A stretch of DNA of 64,000 nucleotides from positions 22,650,338-22,714,337 of the forward strand of contig CM060199.1 of assembly GCA_030562195.1 (NCBI GenBank). Reading direction: 5' to 3'. Shown here in pieces: positions 11,420-24,593 of this stretch; position 1 is the stretch's first letter; the number at the start of each line of letters is the position of its first letter. This stretch comes from Nipponacmea schrenckii (lineage: Eukaryota > Mollusca > Gastropoda > Lottiidae). The notes below the pieces were generated by a model, which worked only from the letters and a program-made list of their open reading frames with translations, was not told the DNA's origin and searched no databases. A program made the position numbers and the translations under genes.

Positions 11420-12035
11420 AGTAGTAATATATAACTAAAGTTATCTGATATTTGTGATTGTATGATCTAGTAGTAATATAAAACTAACATTATCTGATAT
11501 TTGTGATTGTATGATCTAGTAATAATATATAACTAACATTATCTGATATTTGTGATTGTGTGATCAAGTAGTAATATATAACTAACATTAACTGATATTT
11601 GTGATTGTGTTATCTAGTAGTAATATTTAACTATCATTATCTGATATTTGTGATTATATTATCTAGTAGTAATATATAACTAACATTATCTGATATTTGT
11701 GATTGTATGATCTAGTTGTAATATATTCCTAACATTATCTGATATTTGTGATTGTATGATCAAGTAGTAATATATACCTAACATTATCTGATATTTGTGA
11801 TCGTATAATCTAGTAGTAATATATACCTAAAATTATATGATGGTATTTGTAATTGTATGATCTAGTAGAAATATATAACTAACATAAACTGATATTTGTG
11901 ATTGTATAATCAAGTAGTAATATATAACTAACATTATCTGATATTTGTGATTGTCTGATTTAGTAGTAAAATATAATTAACATTATCTGATATTTGTGAT
12001 TGTATGATCTAGTAGTAATTGATACATAACATTAT
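11420..12035. repeat. 49-bp satellite, left block
   Basis: About 12-13 tandem units of a 49-base AT-rich monomer ('agtagtaatatataactaac' then 'attatctgatatttgtgatt' and 'gtatgatct'). Unit starts at 11420 and 11469 give the period. The block begins at the assembly gap and is interrupted at about 12036 by a LINE. Confidence 0.95.
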
Positions 12036-13714
12036 ACGTCTGCTTCGTCGATTACAAAAAAGCTTTCGATTTTACGAATAGAATTAACCTATGGTATAAG
12101 CTTATTAAGGAAGGTGTTACGGGAAAAATTCTAACTGTCATTAGATCTTTATATTGTCAAGTTAAGTGCTGTGTAAAATATAACAATGAGTATTCTGATT
12201 ATTTTAACTGTAACAATGGTTTATTCCAAGGCGAAGTTTTGTCACCTTTATTGTTCTCTTTTTATATTAATGATTTTGAATCACATCTAATTAATGAAAA
12301 TTGTAACCCTCTCCACCTCCAAGAATTAAGTTTATTTTTATTACTCTATGCAGACGATAAAGCCATGTTTGCTGAAACCCCAAGGGACCTACAAAATCTT
12401 TTGAACGCCTTATCAACATATACCAGTAAATGGGACATGACTGTCAATACTGCCAAAACTAAAATTGTCATATTCAGAAATGGGGGCAAAATAAAACCAG
12501 AAGAAACTTGGACGTATGAAAACAGAACAATAGATGTTGTAAATAGTTTTAATTATCTAGGTATTCTATTGAATTTTAATGGTAAATTTTCGGTCACTCA
12601 GAAACATATTGCTGAACAAGGACGTAAATGTTTATTTCATATTAATAAAGTATGTAAGGAAAATTATTTTAATACTGTTACAAATATTTCTGTTTTTGAT
12701 ACATATATTAGTAGCATTTTAAATTATGGAGCTGAAATCTGGGGTTTCCACAAAGCGGATGACATAGAAAAGGTACAACTGTTTTTCTTAAAGAAAATAC
12801 TCTCTGTCCGCACTTCAACTAATTCGTCGATGGTTTATTTTGAACTTGATCGCTATCCATTAAATATACTTAGAAAAATTAAGATTTTTAAATATTGGTT
12901 TAAGTTATTAACCACAGAAAATGTGTTGTTAAGAAGTGTTTTAAATGAAATGATTGATACTGATGACAAATGGCTATATGATATTAAGAGTACTTTGTAT
13001 GAAATTGGGTTGGGTTACATATGGGAGGAATCATTTTATTTTATTCAGAAATCCTATATATATACTATCAAGAACAGATTAATTGATATTTTTAAACAAG
13101 AGTGTTATGAAAACATCTGCAGTTCATCTAAATCTTTTATTTATAGACATGTTATTTGTAATAACTCTTTACCGTTATACTTAACTAAAAATATTAATTT
13201 CAATTTTTGTAAAGAAATAAGTAGAATACGATTGTCAAGTCATAATTTACATATAGAAAGAGGTCGATATAATAAAACCAAACGTGAAGACAGGTTATGT
13301 ATATATTGCAACTTGTTGGATATTGAAGATGAGTATCATTTTATTTTAATTTGTCCATTTTATAATTATCTAAGACTTCAATATATTAAGAAATATTATT
13401 TTATTAAACCAAGTGTTTTTAAACTTATACAATTACTAAATGTCCATAATATCGGCGAAATGATCAACTTGGGAAAATTTTTATTCTACGCTAATAGAAA
13501 ACGAGATAAGATATTTAATTAATTATTATACTCATTCACCCGGCATTATTGATATTTGTGTTTCTCATCCGATTGTATGTATGATTTCATTGATGAGTAT
13601 TTTGTAATTTAGTCTCCGTTGCCGTCCTCTTTGTATGTATTATATTGTAAATATGTAAATATCGATTTGTATCTTATGGGCCATTGGCTCTAGAAATAAA
13701 GAATTTGAAAAAAA
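12036..13714 (+). mobile_element. 5'-truncated non-LTR retrotransposon (LINE) inserted in satellite
   Basis: Begins abruptly inside the RT domain and ends with a short 3' tail (aaataaagaatttgaaaaaaa). The 49-bp satellite resumes at the position where it stopped ('acattat' before, 'tctgat' after), so little or no target duplication is visible. Truncation at the 5' end is the usual outcome of target-primed reverse transcription. Confidence 0.85.
12041..13522 (+). pseudogene. LINE ORF2, C-terminal half of RT plus tail
   Basis: One frame is open for about 493 codons from the truncation point to the TAA at 13520-13522. It starts at RT motif A (FVDYKKAFDF), continues with GEVLSPLLFSFYINDFE, motif C LLLYADDKAM (catalytic YADD intact), the thumb-like FNYLGILLNF, and ends with a Cys/His cluster (CIYCNLLDIEDEYHFILICP) typical of Jockey/CR1-group elements. 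The endonuclease and the N-terminal RT are missing. The frame has no internal stop, so the insertion is fairly young, but it cannot make a working enzyme. Clade beyond the broad group is uncertain. Confidence 0.8.
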
Positions 13715-14735
13715 TCTGATATTTGTGATTGTGTGATCAAGTAGTAATATATAATTAACATTATCTGATATATTTGATTGTATGATCTAGTAGTAATATA
13801 TAACTAACATTTATTGATATTTGTGATTGTGTGATCTAGTAGAAATATATACTTAACATTATCTGATGATATTTGTAATTGTATAATCTAGTAGTAATAT
13901 ATACCTAAAATTATATGATGGTATTTGTAATTGTATGATCTAGTAGAAATATATAACTAACGTTATTTGATTTTTGATATTGTATGATCTAGTAGTAATA
14001 TGTAACTAACATTATCTGATATTTGTGATTGTATGATCTAGTAGTAATATTTAACTATCATTATCTGATATTTGTGATTGTATAATCAAGTAGTAATATA
14101 TAACTAACATTATCTGATATTTGTGATTGTCTGATTTAGTAGTAAAATATAATTAACATTATCTGATATTTGTGTTTGTATGGTCTAGTAGTAATTGATA
14201 CATAACATTATCTGATATTTGTGATTGTGTGATCAAGTAGTAATATATAATTAACATTATCTGATATATTTGATTGTATGATCTAGTAGTAATATATATG
14301 TAACATTATCTGATGTTTGTGATTGTGTGATTCTAGTAGTAATATATAACTAAATTAATTTGATATTTGTGATTGTATGATCTAGTAGTAATATATATCT
14401 AAAATTATCTGATATTTTTGATTGAACGATTTAGTAGTTATATATAACTAACATAACTGATATTTTTGATTGTATGATCTAGTAGTAATATATAGCTAAC
14501 ATTATGCGATATTTGTGATTGTATGATCTAGTAGTAATTGATACATAACATTAACATTAATATTTTTGATGGTCAGATCTAGTAGAAATATATAACAGCT
14601 AACATTAACTGATGATATTTGTTATAATGTGATCTAGAAGTAATATATTACTTACATTGACTAATATTTGTGATCGTGTCATCTAGTAGTTATATTTAAC
14701 TAACATTAACAGATATTTGTGATGTTGTGAAGTAG
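13715..14735. repeat. 49-bp satellite, right block
   Basis: About 20 units of the same 49-base monomer, more diverged towards the right end, with occasional 3-9 base indels. It continues the array interrupted by the LINE. Confidence 0.93.
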
Positions 14736-15480
14736 TAACTAATTATTTTTGTGTTATATTTTGATTTCGTTTTGTGTTTTATATTTATACAAGCATTTAT
14801 GCATAAAAAAATTAAAATCAAATTATTTCTATCTACAATATTTCATAAACTACCATGGCTAGGAATACCCGTCATGTAGGTCCTAGACACTTCTCTAGTC
14901 CTAATTTGATTTTCCTGCCCCTCCGTATTATTTCTACCCTAGTTGGATTCATTTCAACCCCCTTCCTCAGTTTAATAAACACCAGAATTCTCAGCCATGT
15001 TGGAATCCAGAACTCTCGGACAAATTTGAATCACTCTGGAAAGTATCATAGCTCTCAGCAGAACCCCACTAGAAGTAACCAGTCAAAATTTTTTATCTAC
15101 ACCTACTTCTTTGTTATAAGGGGTTCTCAGTTCTAAAATAAATGTCAGGTATGAATGGTAAATAAGAAACCAGCGACTTTGCTATATCTGTAGGAAATAT
15201 GTTTATATAAGTAACAATTGTCCTGATAAAGAGGTAGCAGAGAAAGATACCAGTACAACACCAACATGCCAGATAAACTATACAGATCTACCCGTACTAT
15301 TAACACAACAATAGTGGAGCCCCCACCCACTAGATCCTCTGAAGTGTTGCCCCAGTCATCGATTCCATTAGTTCTCAATAAGGATGAATTATTGGAATCT
15401 ATGTTGAGAACAATTCAGGACTCGTCCCATTTTGTCCCGGCTGCCTCAACCCCTTTGAGACCCCAGCATCTCCCCCTATA
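14736..15480 (+). pseudogene. Possible gag remnant with zinc-knuckle-like motif
   Basis: At 15181-15222 the frame reads CYICRKYVYISNNC, exactly the C-x2-C-x4-H-x4-C spacing of a retroviral nucleocapsid knuckle with His replaced by Tyr, followed by PDKE. The preceding ~300 bases have a Pro/Gln/Asn-rich frame but with stops. ORFs at 14855-15136 and 15266-15481 lie over it in other frames and show no family character. A decayed gag is the best guess. Confidence 0.3.
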
Positions 15481-15481
15481 A

Positions 15482-16185
15482 CACAGCCAGATTGTACAGA
15501 TGAGATATCAACTTTCCATCACTACTGAAACTAATGGTAGGTTTACAAACTTCCACGTAGCCATTGTGGGTTTTTCTAGGTCATATTTATTGATTTGTGC
15601 TGTGTAATTCACTTGCAATTTATCACTATACAGTATGTGTATGAGCCATTCAAAAAATTACTTAACGGAAATAGTTTGGCTTGTTAGTATATAAGAGGCT
15701 ACCGATTTTGTAAATATTGATGAAGTCTCAGTCATATTCGAATTTGGTAATAATCGGAAGATCGGTTTTGTAGTAATTGCCCTAAAATTTGACGCGATCA
15801 ATGCTTTAGTTGATCAGATGAAACTTTGTGTTTATATTGATGATATTTCGGTAGTTTGAATTGCATTACAATGGGACGAAAACTCTTGGACTTAGTAAAA
15901 CGTGTCAAAGAGGCTTGTAAACACTATAGAAGGTATGCCTAATGTATATACAAATCTATTGATAAGTTTTAAAGTAACTAAACTTGATTTATTTAACAAT
16001 TTGCCTTGTGAATACGATTAAGTATACAGTTTATATCCCAGAGTGAAGGTATATTTATGCGATCTAAGGTTAGACTTAGACTTTTTTGTTTTATTGCCCT
16101 GATTTAGAAAACAAAATAGCTTACTTTGAAAGTGTCTTGTTCAATTTAACTACTAAGATAACTACAGTATACCAAATGTAAATGA
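15482..16185. other. No gene recognised
   Basis: AT-rich spacer before the 4-kb repeat; no ORF or structure stands out. Confidence 0.5.
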
Positions 16186-19100
16186 AACTAGAACCGTTAG
16201 ACGGTACCAAGGCAGTGCGCGTCCCTACTATTGCATGGGTGAAACGTTGCATTTATAATATCCAATTCCATAATAATAACTAGACCTGTTTGTAACAGTT
16301 GTGCAGCTTCCGAGATATTTAGAATTTGTTGTATCTCCTGGCTGTCATTTAAAATAGAACTAACCACGCCTACTCAGTATAATGACTTGTTTTGATTGGT
16401 TGCGAAACTTTAACTGGAAATGTCAATATTTGTGTCTTGACCAAACGATAAGAAATTAACACAATTGGACTTTTTGCCCTGTTACATTATCTTCTTAACT
16501 CTTCTTGTAACATTTATATCTGTTAAATTAGTGTGTAAAACAAAACGTCGAAAAAACAAATTTGTGGAACATAACACCTTATTTGAGATTACTAATTGAT
16601 CTTGGATTTCATTAACTTTCCTGATCGTTGATACTTGTTAATTTGTTTATTTATTTATTTATCGATCTTAATTTAGGTAGTAGGAACATTAGATCCTGCA
16701 ATTTGTGGCAAGTTGCCATGGTATAACATAGAGACATCAAATTAACAGCGCGGCTTTACATCTTTAAGAGAGTATTTTATATAGTTTCGTCCCTTATACC
16801 ACTAGTCCACTCAACTGTACATTATTTTTGCTTAAGAGAATATCATTTAAAATTCTAAAGGTTGTAATTTCCTTCCAAATAATCCATATCATACATCGCC
16901 CACAACGAGAAATGAACAATCATTCCTTTTATTTAAGATATATAATATCTTTGAATCATTTTAACTGGATTAATTTTTAATCGTAAAAAAATTAAAATCA
17001 AAATAACAATTCAAAAATCGGTTTCCATATATATTTCGGCAATAGATTCTATATACATGTACATCAAAATAACACAAATTGAATTATCTTCCGAGACCCT
17101 TTTTCGATTTAAAGAAAAATACACACAGTTAGTATAGAAGAAATTAAAAAATTTGCAAATTTAAAACGTGCAATTTTGATCAAATATCAAGTGTTATACA
17201 CCATTGGAAAGAATAACTAGACCTGTTTGTAACAGTTCTGCAGCTTTCGAGCTATTTAGAATTTGTTGGTCTCCTGTCTATCATTTAAGGATAGAATGTG
17301 GATTGATTTTGCGATTATTGGGAGAGATGATTTATTCATGATTTAACACGTGACATTTAATAGACTGGCAATCATTAAGGTTTGTGATGTAAAAATATCT
17401 GGGCTTAACCACGCCCACAAAGTCCATTGACTTGTTTTGGAAACTTCAATTTGTGAATTGACCGTTTTATTGGAAAAATTCGCAATTTTTAAATGCCGAT
17501 AAACCGAAAGTTTACATTTTGCTATAAAGCTTAATATGTCATTGGATAGAACGTATCACATATGTACAGGTATAAAGATCGCCAAAGGTCAACGTCACAA
17601 TATACACCTTCGAAGTTTTTATAATTTTTAATCGTAATTAAATCAAAATCAAATTAAAAATTCAAAAATCAGTTTCCATATAAATTTCGGCAATCGGTTA
17701 TAGATTCTATATACATGTCCATCAAAATAACACATATTGACTGATCCTCCGAGACCCTATTTCGATTGAAAGAAAAATACACACAGTGATGTAAAATATC
17801 TGGGCTTAACCACGCCCACAAAGTCTAATGACTTGTTTTGATTGGCTGGGATACTTTAACTGGAAATGTCAAAATTTGTGTCTTGACCAAAAGATAAGAA
17901 ATTAACACAATCAGACTTTATGACCTGTTGCATTTATATCTGTTTAATTAGAGTGTAATTTTATTCTTAAACTTTTCGCAATTTTTATTTATACATATTG
18001 ATTTATATATTGCTTGAAAGCTGGGAATTTGCACATTATAAATCTGTTCGAATTTTGTTTTTTAAGTTAAATAGAACTAAATATAAAAAAATATGAATGT
18101 TAAAATCGCTTATTTTCTACTAGGCGTATTTTCATCAGTTTTCGGTCTATAGCTAAAATAAAGATATTGTTAGAAAGCTGATGAAAATCACATCACAATT
18201 ATGTCAATTAGAATGTTGCCAAGAGTCTTGTTCATGAGATATAACCATCTGAAGATACGAGAAATATGCAAATTACCAATTTTTGGATCCCTATTAATCC
18301 AAATGTTCTTTACTAAAATTAGAAATCAAGGTATCATATGAACCTTTAGCCAATGAAAATGATTGTGCAGAAAAATAAAGGATGCATATTAGTAAGTTAG
18401 TCCTCTTCGTTCCTTGCGGAGCATAGGGCGGCTACAGACGTTCTCCATCTCACTCTGTTATGAGCTGTTCTTTTTGCTTCATTCCAGGTCTTGCCAATCC
18501 TTCCTAGCTCTTTCAGTCTTATTCTTTTCAAGCTATGTAAAGGTCGTCCTTGTCTTCTATGCCCTTGGGGATTCCAGTCCAGTGCCTCTCTGGTGATGTT
18601 GTTTTGAGATCAAAAGGATGCATATGGTAGAGTTCAAAAGTTATGAACTTTCAAACGGAAGTCATTTTCTGAAAAACTTTGGCAGGACCTGGTCCAAAGA
18701 CAAATTTGAAATTGAAAAATATGCCACTAGAGGACCTAGATAATTATCCAAATTATATTTTAAAACAAGTCTGAAAAAATAGGATTAAAAATGGTGGACG
18801 AGTAGTATTTTTCCAATAATTTGCATATTTCAAGAAGGCGATCAAACGGTTAGGAATTTGTATATACGGCATACATACAAAATTAAGATATTGATGGTAC
18901 TAATTCTGTGGAATAATAAAATTGCAAGTTTGTGCAAAAATTTAATCCGAAAATTCCGATTTCTGTGATTTTCTACATTTTTTGGTCATTTTCGGACGTT
19001 TCCGGCTAATTTCGGAAAATGTTTTATCGGAATCTTTAATGATAATTTTTTGTCTACTCATGTACCAATTTTTGTGAAAAAATAAGACGTAAATTTAAAA

Positions 19101-20195
19101 AAAACACGTGCTTTTTCATAAATCACGCACAATTAATATAGAACTAAGAACAAAATTTTCAAATATTAAAAAGCGCAATTTTGATCAAAATATAAAGTGT
19201 TATACACCATTGGAAAGAATAAATTACGCGTAATAAGGACATGAAAGAAATTTTGACGTATGTAAATTAGGTCACGTGACAGAGCTCTTTGAAGTTAAAA
19301 TGTGCAATTTTCAAATGGCAGTAAAACCGGAAGTTGACATTGAACAACACAAATGAAGACATCAATGGATAGATCTCGACAAGGGCAACAACTTTTGTGC
19401 AGGTCACATGGTCACCAAGCTCAAGGTCACGATATATGAACGTTGGAAAATTAGGCACTGAGTGAAAAAAAAGAACCGCAAATGAAAGGTAAGCTAAATC
19501 GAAATGCAAAATTCGGCTTCCTAAGAATTGTTAGCAATCGATTGAAGATTACATAGACATCAAAATTACAATTGTCCGATTAACCCCTAAGGCCCAATTA
19601 TTCACTTTACAAAAGTAAGTGGTTTAATGATGGCGACTGATCTGTTACTTCCGGTTCAATTTATGTTAATTATAAAATCATTATGGGTTAATAGTAACTA
19701 ATTGCAAAAAAAAAAATTCCAATATCTTTAGAATTCCGGAAGTGAAAATTCGAAGTTTAACGACGTATGACGCCGAAACCGGAAGTGATGTCGACATTTT
19801 GAAAACAGATTTTTCTTGATAAGAAAAATGTTTATCTAACTGCAAATTTTGATTTCGATCTAATCAAAATTGCAAAAGTGAGACAAAGTGTTAAATTTTA
19901 AAATTCAAAAGTCAGCAACAAAAGTAAAAATTTCAAAATTTTTAAACTGCTATTATGTAAATCTAAGTTATAAGTAGTAAATAAAAAAAGTCCGAACCAG
20001 ATTGGATAAAAAAAACAAGCCGTGAGTTAGTAAACAAAAATAAAATTTGTGACGTTCTACGTCATTTCCGGTAGAACAAAAATGCGTCATTTTACATTTA
20101 AACAACAACGAGCACTAGATTACGTTACAATATCACGCCAGATTGTGTAAGACATTTGCAGTTATGGCTGGGGAGACAAAAAAAAAAAAAAAAAA
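16186..20195. repeat. ~4-kb tandem repeat, copy A
   Basis: Begins with 'ctagaaccgttagacggtac' and ends in a poly-A tract, after which copy B begins with the same words. It is almost entirely non-coding and contains internal sub-repeats such as 'agacctgtttgtaacag' and 'ttaaccacgcccacaaagtc'. An antisense LINE tail (18402-18605) is embedded. Copies B and C share the same order of segments. Confidence 0.9.
18402..18605 (-). pseudogene. LINE ORF2 C-terminal tail inside repeat copy A
   Basis: The minus-strand frame gives LDWNPQGHRRQGRP, then RIGKTWNEAKRTAHNRVRW and a terminal SVAALFSARNEE, the conserved tail of many RTE-like LINE ORF2 proteins (W-x-P-x-G-x-R-x-x-GRP ... A-x-x-R-x-x-WR). Only the last ~65 codons remain. 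The same fragment is in copy B, so it predates the amplification. Confidence 0.7.
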
Positions 20196-20849
20196 AACTA
20201 GAACCGTTAGACGGTACTAAGGCAGTGCGCGTCCCTTCTATTGCATGGGTGAAACGTTGCATTTATAATATCCAATTCCATAATAATAACAAGACCTGTT
20301 TGTAACAATTGTGCAGCTTCCGAGATATTTAGAATTTGTTATATCTCCTGGCTGTCATTTAAAATAGAACGTAACCACGCCTACTCAGTATAATGACTTG
20401 TTTTGATTGGTTGCGATACTTAAACTGGAAATGTCAAAATTTGTCTTGACCAAACGATAAGAAATTAACACAATTGGACTTTTTGCCCTGTTACATTATC
20501 TTCTTAACTCTTCTTGTAACATTTATATCTGTTTAATTAGTGTGTAAAACAAAACGTCGAAAAAACAAATTTGTGGTCTAAGGGACATAACACCTTATTT
20601 GAGATTACAAATTGATCTCGGATTAAATTAACTTTCCACATCGTTGATACTTTTAATTTGTTTATTTATTTATTTATCAATCTTAATTTAGGTGTAGTAG
20701 GAACATTAGATCCTGCAATTTGTGGCAAGTTGCCATGGTATAACATAGAGCCATCAAATTAACAGCGCGGCTTTACATCTTTAAGAGAGTATTTTATAGA
20801 GTTGCGTCCCTTATACCACTAGTCCTCTCAACTGTACATTATGTATAGG

Positions 20850-20955
20850 ATATTGGCCGATTGTTGTACTTTAAGTCTAATATGACGACTGCACGAGGAC
20901 CGAAGGTCCGAGTGCTGACGTCATATTAGACTTAAAGTACAATAGAGGCCAATAT
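20850..20955. repeat. 106-bp near-palindrome
   Basis: The outer arms ATATTGGCC / GGCCAATAT, a long perfect inner arm TGTACTTTAAGTCTAATATG and its complement, TGACGTCA-like flanks, and the centre GGACC-GAA-GGTCC fold into one long hairpin. It sits about 75 bases upstream of the recombinase ATG. It may be a MITE or a promoter/terminus structure of the recombinase element. Confidence 0.85.
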
Positions 20956-21028
20956 TCTACTTAAAATACAATTTCGCTCTTTTCACCCGTGAGTGGTATT
21001 AAAAAGAATCATGTGATCATTATCTTAA

Positions 21029-22839
21029 ATGTACTCATGTAGATGTAGATCACATTCACAAGCAAGCATGTATGGTAATTTTGATATAGAGTGGCCATCA
21101 TTGGAAGATACGGATAATAGTGATGAAGACTTATTAAAAGCTTCACAGGAGTTTGAAATGGCATTTTATGGAGCAGTGTATTCTGATATTAGCGACGATG
21201 ATTCCTTTGAAACTGGAAAATCGAAATTAGATGACAAATATGGCAGAAAGAACAGTGCGGGACAAAGTATGTCTACTAATGTTGGTCAAGCCAAAATGGT
21301 ACCAAATGAAGTGAGCGATAAGCGCTTCACAAGCGTTTCACACGAACAATTATGCAATATAGCATCTTCTAGACTTCCAGCCAATACAATAAATAAAAGT
21401 AAGTGGGCGATTCGATTGTTTGACAACTGGCGTCAATATTGTCAAAAGAAGTCTATTGTGCACAAAACAACTGAAAAAGACATTCTTTCTATGAATAATA
21501 TCGAACTCAATGATGCTTTGAGCTATTTCATCGCGGAAATTAGGAAACAAGATGGAACGGAATATAAAGGTAAAACTTTATATGAAGTCATAACTTCAAT
21601 TCAACACTACATGAGGACAAATGGTGTAATGGTAAATTTGTTACAAGACAACGAATTCTTGGGTCTAAGGAATGTTTTAGACGGCAGAATGAAGGAAATA
21701 GCAAGGAAAGGAATTGGATTAAATACAAAACAAGCAGAGATAATTACGGAAGAAAGTGAAGAGTTGTTATGGAAAACTGGTGTTTTGGGTTCAGATACAC
21801 CAAAGAAATTGTTGGATACAGTATTCTACTTAATAGGACTAAATTTTGCTATGAGAGCCGGAAAGGAACATCGTAATTTACGATATGGTGAAAATTCCCA
21901 AATCACGTTACACATATCAGACAGCGGATTAAGATATCTCCAATACACTGAGGATGTGTCTAAAACGAATCAAGGTGGAATAAAACATTTAAAACACAAT
22001 CGCAAGTGTATAAAAGCCTTTGAAAACAACAACAATCCTGAGAGGTGTATTGTTCGTTTATATGAGAAGTACATTAGTTTGAGGTGAGTTCAGATGTAAA
22101 ATATTATAGACTTCTCATGCATGTTTAAAGGATGCGATGTAAAATCATGTTAACCAATTTCATATTCTAAATATTCTAATAATGTGAATTCTTCACTGTT
22201 ACTCTTTTTACAACATTCCTCATCTAAAAATATAGTTTAGTCGGTTCAGTTTTGACATGACGCGACCAAGTAATACTAATGATTTTTATTATTTATTTTT
22301 TTTTTTTTTTTTTGTATTTCAGACCGAATAATTGTAAATGTAGCGGGTTTTACCTTCAACCTAGCAAAGTTTTCACTTCCACCGTATGGTATAATAAGAT
22401 TCCTCTCGGTGTACATACTCTCCAGAGCTTAGTTAAAGATATGTGCGCACGTGCGGAATTGCAGGGCTACTACACAAACCATTCCTTGCGATCCACCGCA
22501 GCTACCAGACTCTACAACGCTGGACTGGACGAACAGTTGATAGCAGAGACAACAGGACATTCCTCTAATGCCGTGAGATCGTACAAGAGAACATCTGAAG
22601 CTCAACTCCAGAATATCAGTGAAATTATTCAAAATAAACGTCTAAAAAAGGATTACAGTGAAGAAAATATTTCTGATTCAAAGAACAATAGTTCTGTGCC
22701 GAGTTCTATCAAAAATGAGAATTTCAACTTTGTTAGCAAGCGTATGAAGGACTGTAGTGATGTAACTGATTCAAAGAACTATACTTCTGGTCAAATTTCT
22801 ATAAAAAATGAGAATTTCAATTTTGTTCTTAATTTTTAA
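21029..22839 (+). CDS. Crypton-like tyrosine recombinase (two exons)
   Basis: Exon 1 is 21029-22083 (donor AG|GTGAGT); exon 2 is 22323-22839 after a poly-T tract and tttcag acceptor; the split codon is in phase. About 523 residues. The N-terminal ~80 residues are acidic. Residues ~125-210 form a SAM-like N-terminal core-binding region (KSKWAIRLFDNWRQYC). The catalytic domain shows the first Arg in NFAMRAGKEHRNLRYG, the H-x-x-R box HSLRSTAATRLY, TGHSS, and the nucleophile Tyr in VRSYKRTSE. This architecture matches the Crypton/DUF3504 family, which also gave rise to several animal host genes. All catalytic boxes are present and there is no stop, so the gene may be functional. Domesticated or mobile status cannot be decided here. 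Confidence 0.85.
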
Positions 22840-24593
22840 TAAAAATTGTTATGTTGTTGATTTTATTTAGCCCACAAAAATCCCAAATATTGGATCCATT
22901 ATATCCGCCATGTCGCTTTAATAATGTACTCTTGGCAATATTCCAGTATCATTATTGAAAATATTGGTACTCGACGATCAAAGAATGACGTCACAATTGT
23001 ATTTTAATTTTGCTTAAGAGAATATCATTCTAAAGGTTGTCATTTCCTTCCAAATATTCCATATCATACATCGCCCACAACGAGAAATGAACAATCATTC
23101 CTTTTATTTAAGATATATAATATCTTTGAATCATTTTAACTGGATTAATTTTTAATCGTAAAAAAATCAAAATAACAATTCAAAAATCGGTTTCCATATA
23201 TATATTTCGGCAATAGATTCTATATACATGTACATCAAAATAACACAAATTGAATTATCTTCCGAGACCCTATTTCGATTTAAAGAAAAATACACACAGT
23301 TAGTATAGAAGAAATTACAAAATTTGGAAATTTAAAACGTGCAATTTTGATCAAAAATCAAGTGTTATACACCATTGGAAAGAATAACTAGACCTGTTTG
23401 TAACAGTTCTGCAGCTTTCGAGGTATTTAGAATTTGTTGGACTCCTGGCTGTCATTTATGGATAGAATGTAGATTGATTTTGCGATTATTGGGAGAGATG
23501 ATTTATTCATGATTTAACACGTGACATTTGAGCTTGTTAATAGACTGGCAATCATTAAGGTTTGTGATGTAAAAATATCTGGGCTTAACCACGCCCACAA
23601 AGTCCATTGACTTGTTTTGGAAACTTCAACTGGAAATGTCAAAATTTGTGAATTGACCGTTGTATAAGAAAATTCGCAATTTTTAAATGCCGATAAACCG
23701 AAAGTTTACATTTTGCTATAAAGCTTAATATGTCATTGGATAGAACGTATCACATATGTACAGGTATAAAGATCGCCAAAGGTAAACGTCACAGTATACA
23801 CCTTCGAAGTTTTTATAATTTTTAATCGTAATTAAATCAAAATCAAATTAAAAATTCAAAAATCAGTTTCCATATAAATTTCGGCAATCGGTTATAGATT
23901 CTATATACATGTCCATCAAAATAACACATATTGACTGATCCTCCGAGACCCTATTTCGATTGAAAGAAAAATACACACAGTGATGTAAAATATCTGGGCT
24001 TAACCACGCCCACAAAGTCTAATGACTTGTTTTGATTGGTTGTGACACTTTAACTGGAAATGTCAAAATTTGTGTCTTGACCAAAAGATAAGAAATGAAC
24101 ACAATCAGACTTTATGACCTGTTTATTTATATCTGTTTAATTAGAGTGTAATTTTATTCTTAAACTTTTCGCAAATTTTATTTATACATATTGATTTATA
24201 TATTGCTTGAAAGCTGGGAATTTACACACTATAAATCTGTTCGAATTTTGTTTTTAAGTTCAATAGAACTAATTATAAAAAAAATATGAATGTTAAAATC
24301 GCTTATTTTCTACTAGGCGTATTTTCATCAGTTTTCGGTCTATAGCTAAAATAAAGATATTGTTAGAAAGCTGATAAAAATCACATCACAATAATGTCAA
24401 TTAGAATGTTGCCAAGAGTCTTGTTCATGAGATATAACCATCTGAAGATACGAGAATATGCAAATTACCAATTTTTGGATCCCTATTAATCCAAATGTTC
24501 TTTATTAAAATTAGAAATCAAGGTATCATATGAACCTTTAGCCAATGAAGATGATTGTGCAGAAAAATAAAGGATGCATATTAGTAAGTTAGC

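Larger units (their letters stand above)
20843..23006 (+). mobile_element. Crypton-like tyrosine-recombinase insertion
   Basis: Sequence present in copy B and absent at the equivalent point of copy A (between 'ctgtacattat' and 'ttttgcttaag'), which gives an empty-site comparison. It carries a 106-base near-palindrome near the left end and one two-exon recombinase gene. An inverted match (TTAAAATACAATT near 20963; AATTGTATTTTAA near 22994) lies close to both ends. Target duplication is not clear. Cryptons are DNA transposons moved by tyrosine recombinases and usually lack TIRs, so the element's class is inferred from the enzyme. Confidence 0.7.

Noticed and set aside
10848..11438. ORFs running through the 10920-11419 region
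   Set aside because: They consist almost entirely of gap Ns.
11420..14735. CRISPR-like regular repeats
   Set aside because: Units are contiguous 49-bp monomers without unique spacers, in a eukaryotic setting; it is a satellite.
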